A DNA stretch of 15,556 bases from NCBI GenBank assembly GCA_900759575.1, contig CAAEVU010000050.1, forward strand, positions 1 through 15,556, in the 5' to 3' direction. Every line of letters begins with the position of its first letter. The stretch's first letter is position 1. Shown piece by piece: positions 6,761-15,362 of this stretch. This DNA comes from Clostridia bacterium (GTDB lineage Bacteria; Bacillota; Clostridia; Oscillospirales; Acutalibacteraceae). A program made the position numbers and the translations under genes. Below the pieces are notes generated by a model that had not been told where the DNA came from, did not search any database, and was given only the letters and a program-made list of their open reading frames with translations.

Positions 6761-9700
6761 TCACATCTTTGGGCCATAATATGCAACATTTTCCTCTCCC
6801 AGCAATTCTTGAAGCGCCCGGAGTAATGGACGGTTCATATACACTCTGTATTTGGCTGGCGCACGCAGCAATTTTCCTGTGTCCCGGAACATGAGATACA
6901 ACTCGGAAAGCCCTTCATCAAAAATGGCCACATACTGCATAGCCTTCCGGTAGCGGGGATCTTCCTGAGAATCGAACCTTAAATACAGCCCGGGGCGCAC
7001 CTGTTTCTTCAATGCTCCCCCCATAGCAGCCGGTTCGGAAGGCTTGGCAATCGTATGGCATACCAATTCTGGCTCTTTATTTTCGGTAAAATTCAGTTTT
7101 CCCTGAATTTCCACCACAGCCCCTTCCGACAGCAGCCCACCATATTGTTCCAGGGGGTTGGGGAACACCAGCACGGTCATAGAACCGTACATATCTTCCA
7201 AGGTGACAAAGGCCATCTGGGAATTGCCCCGGGTCACCTTTTTCCGAATCCCGGTCACCATGCCCAACACGGTTACCCACTGGCCGTCACGGTAACGTCC
7301 GGTTTCCTCTTCCCCAGCACTTTGCAGGATCTCGTCCATCCTGGCGTATCCGCCTTCCTGATACAATCCGGCATACGCGGACATGGGATGGCCGGAAAGG
7401 TACATACCCGTCACTTCTTTTTCCATGGAAAGCTTGTCCGCTTGGGAAAAATCTTCCGCATGCTCCATGGAAGGTTCACCGCTTTGAGAAGCTTCCGGGG
7501 AATCGAAAAATCCCATTTGGCCCTCTATATTCCGGCGCTTGTCCGCTTCCAAAGCATCCATCACCCGCTCCACGGAAAGCAACATTTCCCGGCGATTACT
7601 CCCCAAGCCATCCAAGGCGCCGCACTTGACCAGACTCTCAATGGCACGGCGGTTCATGTCCCGGCTGGAGACACGCTTGCAGAAATTATAGAAGGAAGTA
7701 AATTCCCCTCCGCCCCGGCGCTCTTCCACCATCCGGGCGATCACGCCCCGGCCCAGGTTCTTGACCGCCAGCAACCCGAAACGGATACTTTTCCCCACCA
7801 CGGTAAACCCGCTTTCGCTGTAGTTCACATGGGGCGGCAAAACGGAAATGCCCAGCCGTCCGCACTCGTCGATATATTCCGCCACTTTGCCCGTTTGACC
7901 CAGCACGCTGGAAAGCAAAGCCGCCATATACTCGCAGGGATAATGGCACTTCAAGTAGGCCGTTTCATAGGCGACCACAGCATAGGCCGCCGCATGGGAT
8001 TTATTGAAGGCATAGGAAGCAAACCCCTCGATTTCCTTGAACAGCGCCTGGGCCGTTTCCTCGTCCACGCCGCGGCGCAAACAGCCTTCCACTTCCCAGG
8101 TGCCGTCTTCCCGCTGTTGTCCGTGGAGGAACACCTCCCGCTCCCGTTCCAGAACATCGTGTTTCTTTTTGGACATGGCCCGGCGGACAATGTCGGCCCG
8201 GCCCAGGGAATAACCAGCCAAGTCCCGGAAAATCTGCATCACCTGCTCCTGGTAGATGATGCACCCTGCGGTGGGCTCCAAAATGGGCTTCAAAAGGGGA
8301 TGCCGGTACTGGATTTTGGAAGGGTCTTTCCGGTTCTCCAAATAGAGGGGGATAAACTGCATGGGTCCCGGCCGGTACAGGGAAATAATGGCGATCAAGT
8401 CTTCCACACTTTCCGGCTGGGCTTGAATGAGCAGCCGCTTCATTCCCGGAGATTCGAACTGGAACACCCCTTCCGAATGGCCTTCCCGAAGCATTTGGAA
8501 CACCTGTGGGTCATCTTGAGGAATACTCTCCATGGAGAACCCCTCTTCCCGGTGCTGGACCATTTTAGCCGCGTTGTCGATCACCGAAAGGTTCCGCAGG
8601 CCCAAAAAGTCCATTTTCAGCAGACCCAGTTCCTCAATCGCTGTCATGGTATACTGGGTCACCACAGCGTCATCGTTTTTGGAAAGGGGCACGTAATCCA
8701 TCACCCGTTTATCGGTAATGACCACGCCTGCCGCATGGGTGGAGGCGTGCCGGGGCATCCCCTCCACTTTCCGGGCCATATCCAACAATTCTCCCACCTG
8801 GGGATCGGACTCGTACCGTTCCCGCAGCTCTTTAGACTGCTTCATGGCAGTGTCCAGCGTCATACCCAACGACATGGGCACAAGCTTTGCCACCTGGTCC
8901 ACTTTGTTGTAGGGAATGGCCAAGGCCCTGCCCACGTCCCGGAGGGCGCCACGGGCCGCCATGGTGCCAAAGGTGACGATCTGGGCCACATGGTCCACAC
9001 CGTATTTTTCCACCACGTAGTCGATGATCTCATCCCGGCGCTCGTCGCTGAAATCCACATCGAAATCGGGCATACTCACCCGTTCCGGATTTAAAAACCG
9101 TTCAAACAGCAGGTTGTACCGCATGGGGTCCACATTGGTGATCCCCACACAGTAAGCCGCCAAGCTTCCCACGCCGGACCCACGTCCCGGCCCTACGGGA
9201 ATTCCCACGCTTTTGGCATACCGGATAAAATCCCACACAATGAGATAATAGTTCACATATCCCATTTGGGAGATGACGCTTATCTCGTATTCCAGCCGGT
9301 CTTTCAGTTCCTGGGAAGGAGTTTCCCCATACCGCCGGACAAGTCCCTCCTGGCACAGCCGGCGGAAAAACGCCTGGTTCTCGCTGCCGTCCGGGGTGAA
9401 AAATGCCGGCAGTTTCGTTTTACCGAATTCCAATTCCACATTGCACCGCTGAGCAATCTCCCAGGTATTGGAAATAGCCTGGGGCACGTCGGGAAACAAG
9501 GAGCGCATTTCCTCTTCGCTTTTGAAATAGAACTCCTCCGAACCGAATTCCAGCGTATCTTTGTCCTCCACCGTCCGTCCTGTTTGGATGCAGATGAGCA
9601 CATGGTGCATTTTGCTATCTTCCGGGGCGATATAATGGCAATCGTTGGTGGCTACCAGGGGGATTCCAGTCTCCTTGGAAAGACGGATGATCTGAGGATT

Positions 9701-10255
9701 GATCCGCTTTTGCTCAGGCAAGCCATGGTCTTGCAGCTCCAGAAAGAAATTCCCTTTTCCGAAAATTTCTTCATACCGCAGCGCCGCTTCCTTGGCGCCC
9801 TCATAGTCGTTCCGGGAAAGCGCTCGGGGGATTTCTCCAGCAAGACAGGCGGACAGGGCAATCAATCCCTCATGGTGTTCCCGAAGCAAATCCAGGTCCA
9901 CCCGAGGCTTATTATAAAAGCCTTCCACCCATGCTTTGGACACCAAGGCGATCAAATTGTGGTAACCGGTTTCCGTTTCGCAGAGCAGCACCAGGTGGCG
10001 GCTTTCCCCATCCAATTCATGAACTTTATCAAACCGGGTACGCCGGGCCACATAGACTTCGCAGCCGATGATGGGTTTGATTCCCCGGCGTTTTGCCGCT
10101 TTATAGAAATCGACCACGCCGTACATACAGCCGTGGTCGGTGATGGCCACCGCTTCCTGACCCATGTCTTTGGCGGTGTCCAGCAGCCTTTCAATACGGC
10201 AGGCGCCGTCTAAAAGGCTGTATTCCGTGTGAACATGCAAATGGGCAAAGGCCAT
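6761..10255 (-). CDS. dnaE: DNA polymerase III subunit alpha (DnaE)
   Basis: Replicative C-family DNA polymerase, 1164 residues, of the DnaE type. It has an N-terminal PHP domain (HLHVHTEYS at 5-13), then a polymerase core with GPGRGSGVGSLAAY (355-368), PDFDVDF (396-402, catalytic Asp397 and Asp399) and KMDFLGL with the third Asp549. A helix-hairpin-helix follows near 865-890, then a probable beta-clamp-binding motif QMGFF (913-917), an OB fold (about 993-1070) and a C-terminal domain. All nine metal-ligand positions of a proofreading PHP domain look intact (see findings). The ATG has AAGGAGGGG just upstream, 18 nt after the preceding membrane-protein gene. In Firmicutes DnaE often works beside PolC; whether PolC is present cannot be seen here. 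Confidence 0.98.
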   Translation of the reverse strand: MAFAHLHVHTEYSLLDGACRIERLLDTAKDMGQEAVAITDHGCMYGVVDFYKAAKRRGIKPIIGCEVYVARRTRFDKVHELDGESRHLVLLCETETGYHNLIALVSKAWVEGFYNKPRVDLDLLREHHEGLIALSACLAGEIPRALSRNDYEGAKEAALRYEEIFGKGNFFLELQDHGLPEQKRINPQIIRLSKETGIPLVATNDCHYIAPEDSKMHHVLICIQTGRTVEDKDTLEFGSEEFYFKSEEEMRSLFPDVPQAISNTWEIAQRCNVELEFGKTKLPAFFTPDGSENQAFFRRLCQEGLVRRYGETPSQELKDRLEYEISVISQMGYVNYYLIVWDFIRYAKSVGIPVGPGRGSGVGSLAAYCVGITNVDPMRYNLLFERFLNPERVSMPDFDVDFSDERRDEIIDYVVEKYGVDHVAQIVTFGTMAARGALRDVGRALAIPYNKVDQVAKLVPMSLGMTLDTAMKQSKELRERYESDPQVGELLDMARKVEGMPRHASTHAAGVVITDKRVMDYVPLSKNDDAVVTQYTMTAIEELGLLKMDFLGLRNLSVIDNAAKMVQHREEGFSMESIPQDDPQVFQMLREGHSEGVFQFESPGMKRLLIQAQPESVEDLIAIISLYRPGPMQFIPLYLENRKDPSKIQYRHPLLKPILEPTAGCIIYQEQVMQIFRDLAGYSLGRADIVRRAMSKKKHDVLEREREVFLHGQQREDGTWEVEGCLRRGVDEETAQALFKEIEGFASYAFNKSHAAAYAVVAYETAYLKCHYPCEYMAALLSSVLGQTGKVAEYIDECGRLGISVLPPHVNYSESGFTVVGKSIRFGLLAVKNLGRGVIARMVEERRGGGEFTSFYNFCKRVSSRDMNRRAIESLVKCGALDGLGSNRREMLLSVERVMDALEADKRRNIEGQMGFFDSPEASQSGEPSMEHAEDFSQADKLSMEKEVTGMYLSGHPMSAYAGLYQEGGYARMDEILQSAGEEETGRYRDGQWVTVLGMVTGIRKKVTRGNSQMAFVTLEDMYGSMTVLVFPNPLEQYGGLLSEGAVVEIQGKLNFTENKEPELVCHTIAKPSEPAAMGGALKKQVRPGLYLRFDSQEDPRYRKAMQYVAIFDEGLSELYLMFRDTGKLLRAPAKYRVYMNRPLLRALQELLGEENVAYYGPKM

Positions 10256-10273
10256 GGGGCCCCTCCTTTCCTC

Positions 10274-10831
10274 CTATTCTCCTTCACTCTCTTCTGAGGC
10301 AAGAAACTCTTCCGTCACTTCGATCCAAAAATAATACTCCATGCCAATATTGTTCTTGGCGGTACCCCAATAGGCGTCCTCGCAGACAAGATATTTTCCC
10401 GGCTCCTGGGGATACTGGAAAGAGTCCGATTCTTCCGTATAGATCCGACCATCCTCATCATAAATGGTGAAGGAAAAATCCCCGTTGTCCGACTTGCCGG
10501 AAAACAGGACGGAAGTGGAATGGTCAAGCACCACGGTGGGCGCTTGGTCCCCCACCTCGCTGGGCACCAGCCGGCGCATTTCTTCCCGGGTCCCGTCCTC
10601 CGTGGTATAGATTTGATTCTGCAAGGGAGTAAACTCCTGGCCGCCGCTTTTCAGCGTCACAGTACCCACCTCCGGCGGGCCGCTGCCAATGCGTCCCAGC
10701 AGCAGGTACATCACCAACAGGATCGTCCCCACCACAAGAATGGCGCCGCCATACACGGCAAACTTCATGCGCCAATCTCCTTCCACTTTCATGCCGTCCA
10801 CTCGTTGCTGGACCTTGTCTTTCAGCGCCAA
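10274..10831 (-). CDS. Hypothetical single-pass membrane protein with acidic extracellular domain
   Basis: Not recognised. The 185-residue product has a charged cytoplasmic N-terminus (1-24), one strongly hydrophobic segment (about 25-46) and then an outside domain with positive-inside topology. No lipobox or cleavage site is evident, so it is probably anchored by its N-terminus. The outer part is rich in Asp, Glu, Gly and Tyr, with likely beta strands (FSFTIYDEDGRIYTEES, EPGKYLVCEDAYWG, YYFWIEV) and a Glu-rich tail. It could be a small ligand- or wall-contacting domain, but there is no motif to prove it. The start is TTG at 10831, with AGGGGG 7 nt upstream, 21 nt after whiA. It sits tightly between whiA and dnaE, so it is co-expressed with cell-division, wall and replication genes. 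Confidence 0.85.
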   Translation of the reverse strand: MALKDKVQQRVDGMKVEGDWRMKFAVYGGAILVVGTILLVMYLLLGRIGSGPPEVGTVTLKSGGQEFTPLQNQIYTTEDGTREEMRRLVPSEVGDQAPTVVLDHSTSVLFSGKSDNGDFSFTIYDEDGRIYTEESDSFQYPQEPGKYLVCEDAYWGTAKNNIGMEYYFWIEVTEEFLASEESEGE

Positions 10832-10852
10832 AGCGTTTCCCCCTTTTAGTAA

Positions 10853-11788
10853 TTACAGCAAATTGGAAATTCCCCGCTTTTCCATTATATCCTCACCCAG
10901 CTTCAACAATCTTTGCAGCCGGTGATTGACACCGCTGCGAGTGATTCCCAGCCGGGCTCCCATTTCCCGCAAGGTCATATCCGGATTGTCCAGCCGGAGA
11001 CGGGCCAATTCCTGCAATTCCTCCGGCAAGCTGTCCAATCCCATGGTATCGCTGATAGCCGCAATGGCCGCCGTCTGCCTGGCAGAAGCGGAATAGGTCT
11101 TGTCCATGTTGGCGGTTTCAAAATTCGTCTTGCGGTTGATGTTATTCTTTACCTCTTTATACATCTTCACCTGCATCAGCTCCATAGCGGCGCTAGGGGC
11201 TCCCAGGTAGGTGAGCAGATCTTCGATTTGCCCGCTCTCCTTTAAGTACACCACATACCCCGCTTTTCTTCCCGCCACTGCCGGGGACAAGGGAAAAGCT
11301 TCCACCTCGCAAAGCAGGGTATACAGATCGTTGGCCAAGTTTTTGTGAGGCACGGTAAATTCCAGGTGATACTCTTTGTTTGGGTCTGTAGCCGTACCGC
11401 ATGTGAGGAAGGCCCCCCGCAAAAACGCCGCAATGCAGCACTCATTTTCCAAATTCGCCCGGTTCAGCCGCAAGCTCGTCTCCTGACCGGTATGTCCAAA
11501 TTCGTCCAGCATGGCTTGGCGGTAGGACTCTTCCGGCAAGCTCACCCGGTAAGCTGGTTTCTGCCGGCGGCTGACCCCAAAGGTCAGTTCTCCGGACACT
11601 CCCGCTCCCGCGGCAGCCAATTCCAGCATGCGCCGTGCCACCGGGCCGTTTTCCGTGACAAACACGTTTTCCCGCAAGGTAAAGCATTTGGAGAAAAGCC
11701 ACGCCCCGTAACATTCCGCCCGAAGGCAGCATTCCCGCTTCAGCTCCACCCGGCACAATTCCATTTTGATCTCCGAGGAAAAAGACAC
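10853..11788 (-). CDS. whiA: DNA-binding protein WhiA
   Basis: Regulator found across Gram-positive bacteria; controls sporulation septation in Streptomyces and affects division and chromosome segregation in Bacillus. The 311-residue product has an N-terminal degenerate LAGLIDADG homing-endonuclease-like domain (second motif region AAFLRGAFLTCGTAT at 120-134; nuclease activity not expected in WhiA), the conserved linker NRKTNFETANMDK (218-230) and a C-terminal helix-turn-helix (about 265-296, MTLREMGARLGITRSGVNHR). The start is GTG at 11788, with AGGAGGG 6 nt upstream. It follows rapZ after 36 nt. In most Firmicutes yvcK lies between these two genes; here nothing does. Confidence 0.96.
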   Translation of the reverse strand: MSFSSEIKMELCRVELKRECCLRAECYGAWLFSKCFTLRENVFVTENGPVARRMLELAAAGAGVSGELTFGVSRRQKPAYRVSLPEESYRQAMLDEFGHTGQETSLRLNRANLENECCIAAFLRGAFLTCGTATDPNKEYHLEFTVPHKNLANDLYTLLCEVEAFPLSPAVAGRKAGYVVYLKESGQIEDLLTYLGAPSAAMELMQVKMYKEVKNNINRKTNFETANMDKTYSASARQTAAIAAISDTMGLDSLPEELQELARLRLDNPDMTLREMGARLGITRSGVNHRLQRLLKLGEDIMEKRGISNLL

Positions 11789-11824
11789 GGCTTTCCCTCC
11801 TTTCTCCCATCTTTACTGGCTTTA

Positions 11825-12685
11825 TCAGAATTTCTGCATATCCCGATGGGTGACGCTGGCCTTTACCCCGGACTCATTCAAATGGTCGCACATATATTGG
11901 GCCAGGGCCACCGAACGGTGATGCCCACCTGTACAGCCCACCGCAATGACCAACTGGCTTTTTCCTTCCTTATTGTAGAGGGGCAGTAAGTAATCGATCA
12001 AATCTGTAAAACGTGACACAAACCCTTTGGTTTCTTCCTTCTCCATCACGTATTCCCGCACGGGAGCGTCCAACCCGGTCAAAGGACGAAGTTTCTCGTC
12101 ATAAAAGGGGTTGGGCAAACAACGCACGTCGAACACCAAGTCCGCTTCCATAGGGATGCCGAATTTAAACCCAAAGCTGATGCAGTGCACGGACATGGAA
12201 TCCTGGGCGCTGCTGAGAAACAACTGGGAGATCCTGGTTTTCAGCTGGGCCGGAGAAACCCCCGAGGTATCGATGACGTAGTCGGAACATTCCTTCACCG
12301 GCTTGAGCATCTCCCGTTCCAGCTTTACAGCCTGCTCCAAAGCACCGCCCATTTCGTCCGCCAAGGGATGTTTCCGGCGGGTCTCCTGGAATCGGTTTAC
12401 AAGCACGCTGTCCGAGGAATCCAAAAACAAAATCTTATAGGGCTTTTTGTCCCGCTTCAAAGACTCCAGCGCGGTAAAGAAGGACTTAAACAGTTCCCCA
12501 CCCCGGGTATCCGTCACCACCGCAGCCCGGCTGCGGAACCCTTCAGACTGCAAACACATGTCGTAAAATACGGGGATCAACGCAGGAGGCAAATTGTCCA
12601 CACAGAAAAAGCCAATGTCCTCCATGGCGTGCATGGCCCGGGTTTTTCCAGCCCCGGAAAGTCCTGTCACAATGACAAATTCCAT
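11825..12685 (-). CDS. rapZ: RNase adapter / nucleotide-binding protein RapZ (YvcJ)
   Basis: P-loop ATP/GTP-binding protein. In enteric bacteria RapZ senses glucosamine 6-phosphate and guides RNase E to the sRNA GlmZ; the Bacillus homologue YvcJ has a less defined role linked to competence. The 286-residue product carries Walker A GLSGAGKT (8-15), the family motif FFCVDNLPP (26-34), and a C-terminal domain with FGFKFG, VRCLPNPFY and CTGGHHRSV (251-259). Length and both domains are complete. The start is ATG at 12685, with AGGGGG 7 nt upstream, 13 nt after murB. Its place beside murB suits a link to amino-sugar and cell-wall precursor supply, which is inference. Confidence 0.95.
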   Translation of the reverse strand: MEFVIVTGLSGAGKTRAMHAMEDIGFFCVDNLPPALIPVFYDMCLQSEGFRSRAAVVTDTRGGELFKSFFTALESLKRDKKPYKILFLDSSDSVLVNRFQETRRKHPLADEMGGALEQAVKLEREMLKPVKECSDYVIDTSGVSPAQLKTRISQLFLSSAQDSMSVHCISFGFKFGIPMEADLVFDVRCLPNPFYDEKLRPLTGLDAPVREYVMEKEETKGFVSRFTDLIDYLLPLYNKEGKSQLVIAVGCTGGHHRSVALAQYMCDHLNESGVKASVTHRDMQKF

Positions 12686-12698
12686 CTAAATTCCCCCT

Positions 12699-13616
12699 TT
12701 ATTCTTCCCCGGTCATCCGAACCTCTGTCTCCAACCGGATACCTCGCTTCTCAAACACTTCTTTTTGGATCACCCGGATCAGCTCCAGCACGTCTTGGCA
12801 CGTGGCGTTTCCGGTATTCACAATGAAACCCGTGTGTTTTTCGCTCACTTGAGCGCCGCCCACACGGCGTCCTTTCAAACCGCACTCCTCAATCAAGGCG
12901 GCGGCAAACGCCCCCTGGGGACGTTTGAACACGCTACCCGCACTGGGCATATCATAGGGCTGTTTGGATTTCCGCCGGGCCATCAGGTCCTCCATCTGGG
13001 CTCCGATCTGAGCCGGATCACCGGGATGGAGCCGGTATTCCACAAAGGTGATAATATCCCGTCCCCCGGTGTAGCGGCTTTTCCGGTAGTCAAACTGAAG
13101 ATCCTCTCCCGCTGCGGCCCCCTCTTCTCCCTTCGGGGTCAAGTGGCAGACCCGTTCCACCACATCCCGCATTTCTCCGCCATAGGCGCCGGCGTCCATA
13201 TAGGCTGCGCCTCCCGCGGAACCAGGGATGCCCCAGGCAAATTCCAACCCGGTAAGGTTGTGGTTTCTGGCAAAAGAGCACACGGACGCCAAAGAGGCTC
13301 CCGCCCCGGCCCGGACCAATCCATTGGGCAGCAGCTCCACCCGTTTAAAATCCCCGGACAGAAGCACCACCACCCCGCGGATGCCTTTATCGCTTACCAG
13401 CAGGTTGGACCCTTTTCCCAAAATCATAAAAGGCAGGCCACTTTCCCCCAGGGCTTTCACCAGCCCTTTCAGCTGGGGCAAAGTTTCCACGGTGACAAAC
13501 CGGTCCGCCGGTCCCCCGATTTGGAACGTGGTATGGCGGCTCATCGGTTCGGCGTGGACACAGGCACACCCCAAATTCTGGACGGCCTGGTCAAAAGAGG
13601 TATAACAAAGCTCCAT
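12699..13616 (-). CDS. murB: UDP-N-acetylenolpyruvoylglucosamine reductase (MurB)
   Basis: FAD enzyme that reduces UDP-GlcNAc-enolpyruvate with NADPH to UDP-MurNAc, the second committed step of peptidoglycan precursor synthesis. The 305 residues fit the type II (Gram-positive) form. Visible motifs: HTTFQIGGPAD near the N-terminus, the FAD-binding stretch ILGKGSNLLVSD (65-76), GIPGSAGGAAYMDAGAYG (129-146), the substrate loop YRKSRY (177-182), SAGSVFKRP with the proton-donor Ser (225-233), and SEKHTGFIVN (258-267). The start is ATG at 13616, with GAGGAG 5 nt upstream, 11 nt after the PHP gene, so the two are probably translated from one message. Confidence 0.97.
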   Translation of the reverse strand: MELCYTSFDQAVQNLGCACVHAEPMSRHTTFQIGGPADRFVTVETLPQLKGLVKALGESGLPFMILGKGSNLLVSDKGIRGVVVLLSGDFKRVELLPNGLVRAGAGASLASVCSFARNHNLTGLEFAWGIPGSAGGAAYMDAGAYGGEMRDVVERVCHLTPKGEEGAAAGEDLQFDYRKSRYTGGRDIITFVEYRLHPGDPAQIGAQMEDLMARRKSKQPYDMPSAGSVFKRPQGAFAAALIEECGLKGRRVGGAQVSEKHTGFIVNTGNATCQDVLELIRVIQKEVFEKRGIRLETEVRMTGEE

Positions 13617-13627
13617 GGCGTCTCCTC

Positions 13628-14374
13628 TCAGCTCCGCTTTTCAAAAGTGGGTGTATAGCGGCGCAGATAGTCGTTTAGTCGTTCCGCTGAGGCGTTCACG
13701 ATCAGTTCCTCAGGGAAATCCAATTCTGAAAGCATTTCCAAAGCCGGTCCCACGCTGCCCACCTGAGTTTCAAAATGGGCGTCAGAATCCACCACGATGG
13801 GCACACCGTACTTTTTACAGGTCAACGCGATCTTCCGGCAATTCTGGTAGTTTTCTTTTCGGACCTGAAAACTGTGGCTGTTGATCTCCACCAGCTTATG
13901 GTTTTCCCCAAACACTGGGATCACTTTTTCGTAATCGTAAGCATATAGAGGATCGCCGCTGTGCCCAATCACATTGACATGGGGATTTTTGGCGATTTGC
14001 ATCCACAAATGGGTGCTTTTCTCCACATCCGGGTTCTTTAAACCCTCCAGCGGCAAATGATGGATGGATGCCACCACCCAATCCAATTTGTCGGCGTCCT
14101 CTCCTAAATCGATATGGCCTTCAAAGTCCAGCACATTGGTCTCCATGCCCACCAGGGTCAACACGCCCCGGTAGTGGAGAGGAACCTCCCGCAGATTGGA
14201 AAAATACCAATCCCTGGGAGAACCGGGCATGACAGGGCCATGGTCCGTGATGGCCAAGGCATACAATCCTTTTTCCGCCGCGGCTTTCACCATTTCCGTC
14301 AAGGTGCTGTAAGCGTGTGTGGAAGCAAAGGTATGGGTGTGCAAATCGGCTACTATAGTATATGCTTGCTTCAT
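13628..14374 (-). CDS. PHP-domain phosphatase, YcdX-like
   Basis: Metal-dependent hydrolase of the PHP superfamily, closely resembling E. coli YcdX, a phosphatase with a trinuclear zinc site; the natural substrate is not established. The 248 residues are one complete PHP domain. Metal-binding motifs in order: DLHTHT (10-15), STHAYSTL (18-25), AITDHGP (41-47), a Glu near 78, SIHH (104-107), VIGHSGDP and a C-terminal DSDAH. Its ATG at 14374 overlaps the hprK stop codon by one base (TAATG), so it is probably translationally coupled to hprK. This pairing with hprK and murB suggests a task in sugar-phosphate or wall-precursor metabolism, but that is only contextual. Confidence 0.92.
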   Translation of the reverse strand: MKQAYTIVADLHTHTFASTHAYSTLTEMVKAAAEKGLYALAITDHGPVMPGSPRDWYFSNLREVPLHYRGVLTLVGMETNVLDFEGHIDLGEDADKLDWVVASIHHLPLEGLKNPDVEKSTHLWMQIAKNPHVNVIGHSGDPLYAYDYEKVIPVFGENHKLVEINSHSFQVRKENYQNCRKIALTCKKYGVPIVVDSDAHFETQVGSVGPALEMLSELDFPEELIVNASAERLNDYLRRYTPTFEKRS

Positions 14375-15339
14375 TAGATATCCAGATCCTTTTTAATGTC
14401 TTCTCCCCGCAGTTCGGAGATGTCCACTCCCAAACCGGAAAGGAGTTCCTGAGCTGCGTTATAACCCATCTTTTTCTGACGGTTATTCATGGCGGCAACC
14501 TCAATGATCACAGCCAGATTCCGGCCAGGCTTTACAGGAATGGTGAGCACCGGCACACGGATTCCCAAAATCTCGGTAAACTCGCTGTCGATCCCCATTC
14601 GGTCATAGACCTTGGTGGCGTCCCAGATCTCCATATTGATGACCATATCGATCTTTTCGGACAACTTGATGGCGCCCATACCAAAGATCCGGCGGGCATT
14701 GATGATGCCAATACCCCGCAGCTCAATAAAGTGGCGGATATTCGCCGGGGCCTGGCCCACCAAAGACTTGTTGGAAACACGACGGATCTCCACCGCGTCG
14801 TCGGCGATCAACCGATGGCCACGCTTGATAAGCTCAATAGCGGTTTCGCTCTTGCCCACGCCGCTGTCGCCCACCAGCAGAATGCCTTCGCCGTATACTT
14901 CGATCAATACGCCGTGACGGGTAATACGGGGAGCCAGCTCCACATTCAGCAGGGAAACCAAATCCGCCACCACATTGGAAGTGGAATCTTTTGCGGACAG
15001 CAGAGGAATATCATACCGGTCGGCTGCGGCCTGCATAAACTCGCAAGGGACGATGCCTCTGGCCACGATCACGGTAGCCGGGCGCAAAGCGAAGAAATGG
15101 TCGATGGCTTCGGCTTTTTTCTCTTCGCCCAAACTGTCCAGCATGGCCATTTCCGACCGGCCCAGCACAGTAATACGATGGGGGTCGAAATAGTCACAGA
15201 ATCCATATAATTCCAAACCGGGCCGGATCACGTCCCGAGAACAGATCAAAATCTCCTCTGCACTGCACGGCAGATGTAACGCCTGAAGGCTCAATTCTTT
15301 GATAATTTTCGCCAGGGGGATGGAATATTCTTCCTTCAT
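14374..15339 (-). CDS. hprK: HPr kinase/phosphorylase
   Basis: Bifunctional enzyme that phosphorylates HPr of the PTS on its regulatory Ser (Ser46 in Bacillus), and reverses this by phosphorolysis. HPr-Ser-P with CcpA drives carbon catabolite control in Firmicutes. The 321-residue product has the N-terminal domain, conserved His142, Walker A GDSGVGKS (157-164), ADDAVEI (179-185) and the HPr-kinase signature IELRGIGIINARRIFG (205-220). The ATG at 15339 is preferred: GAGGG lies 9 nt upstream, whereas the TTG two codons earlier would leave only 3 nt. It is the first gene of the long leftward cluster and has its own promoter and a structured leader. HPr itself is not in the window. Confidence 0.97.
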   Translation of the reverse strand: MKEEYSIPLAKIIKELSLQALHLPCSAEEILICSRDVIRPGLELYGFCDYFDPHRITVLGRSEMAMLDSLGEEKKAEAIDHFFALRPATVIVARGIVPCEFMQAAADRYDIPLLSAKDSTSNVVADLVSLLNVELAPRITRHGVLIEVYGEGILLVGDSGVGKSETAIELIKRGHRLIADDAVEIRRVSNKSLVGQAPANIRHFIELRGIGIINARRIFGMGAIKLSEKIDMVINMEIWDATKVYDRMGIDSEFTEILGIRVPVLTIPVKPGRNLAVIIEVAAMNNRQKKMGYNAAQELLSGLGVDISELRGEDIKKDLDI

Positions 15340-15362
15340 TTTCAAACACCCTCTCTTCTATA

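Noticed and set aside
7055..9094. Very long open frame (679 codons) on the plus strand opposite dnaE
   Set aside because: It is the antisense shadow of an unmistakable dnaE, has His/Pro/Gly-rich, low-likelihood protein composition, no ribosome site and no recognisable domain.
10853..11788. Homing endonuclease (LAGLIDADG) as a mobile element
   Set aside because: The LAGLIDADG-like part belongs to WhiA, a vertically inherited regulator with a C-terminal HTH; there is no intron or intein context.
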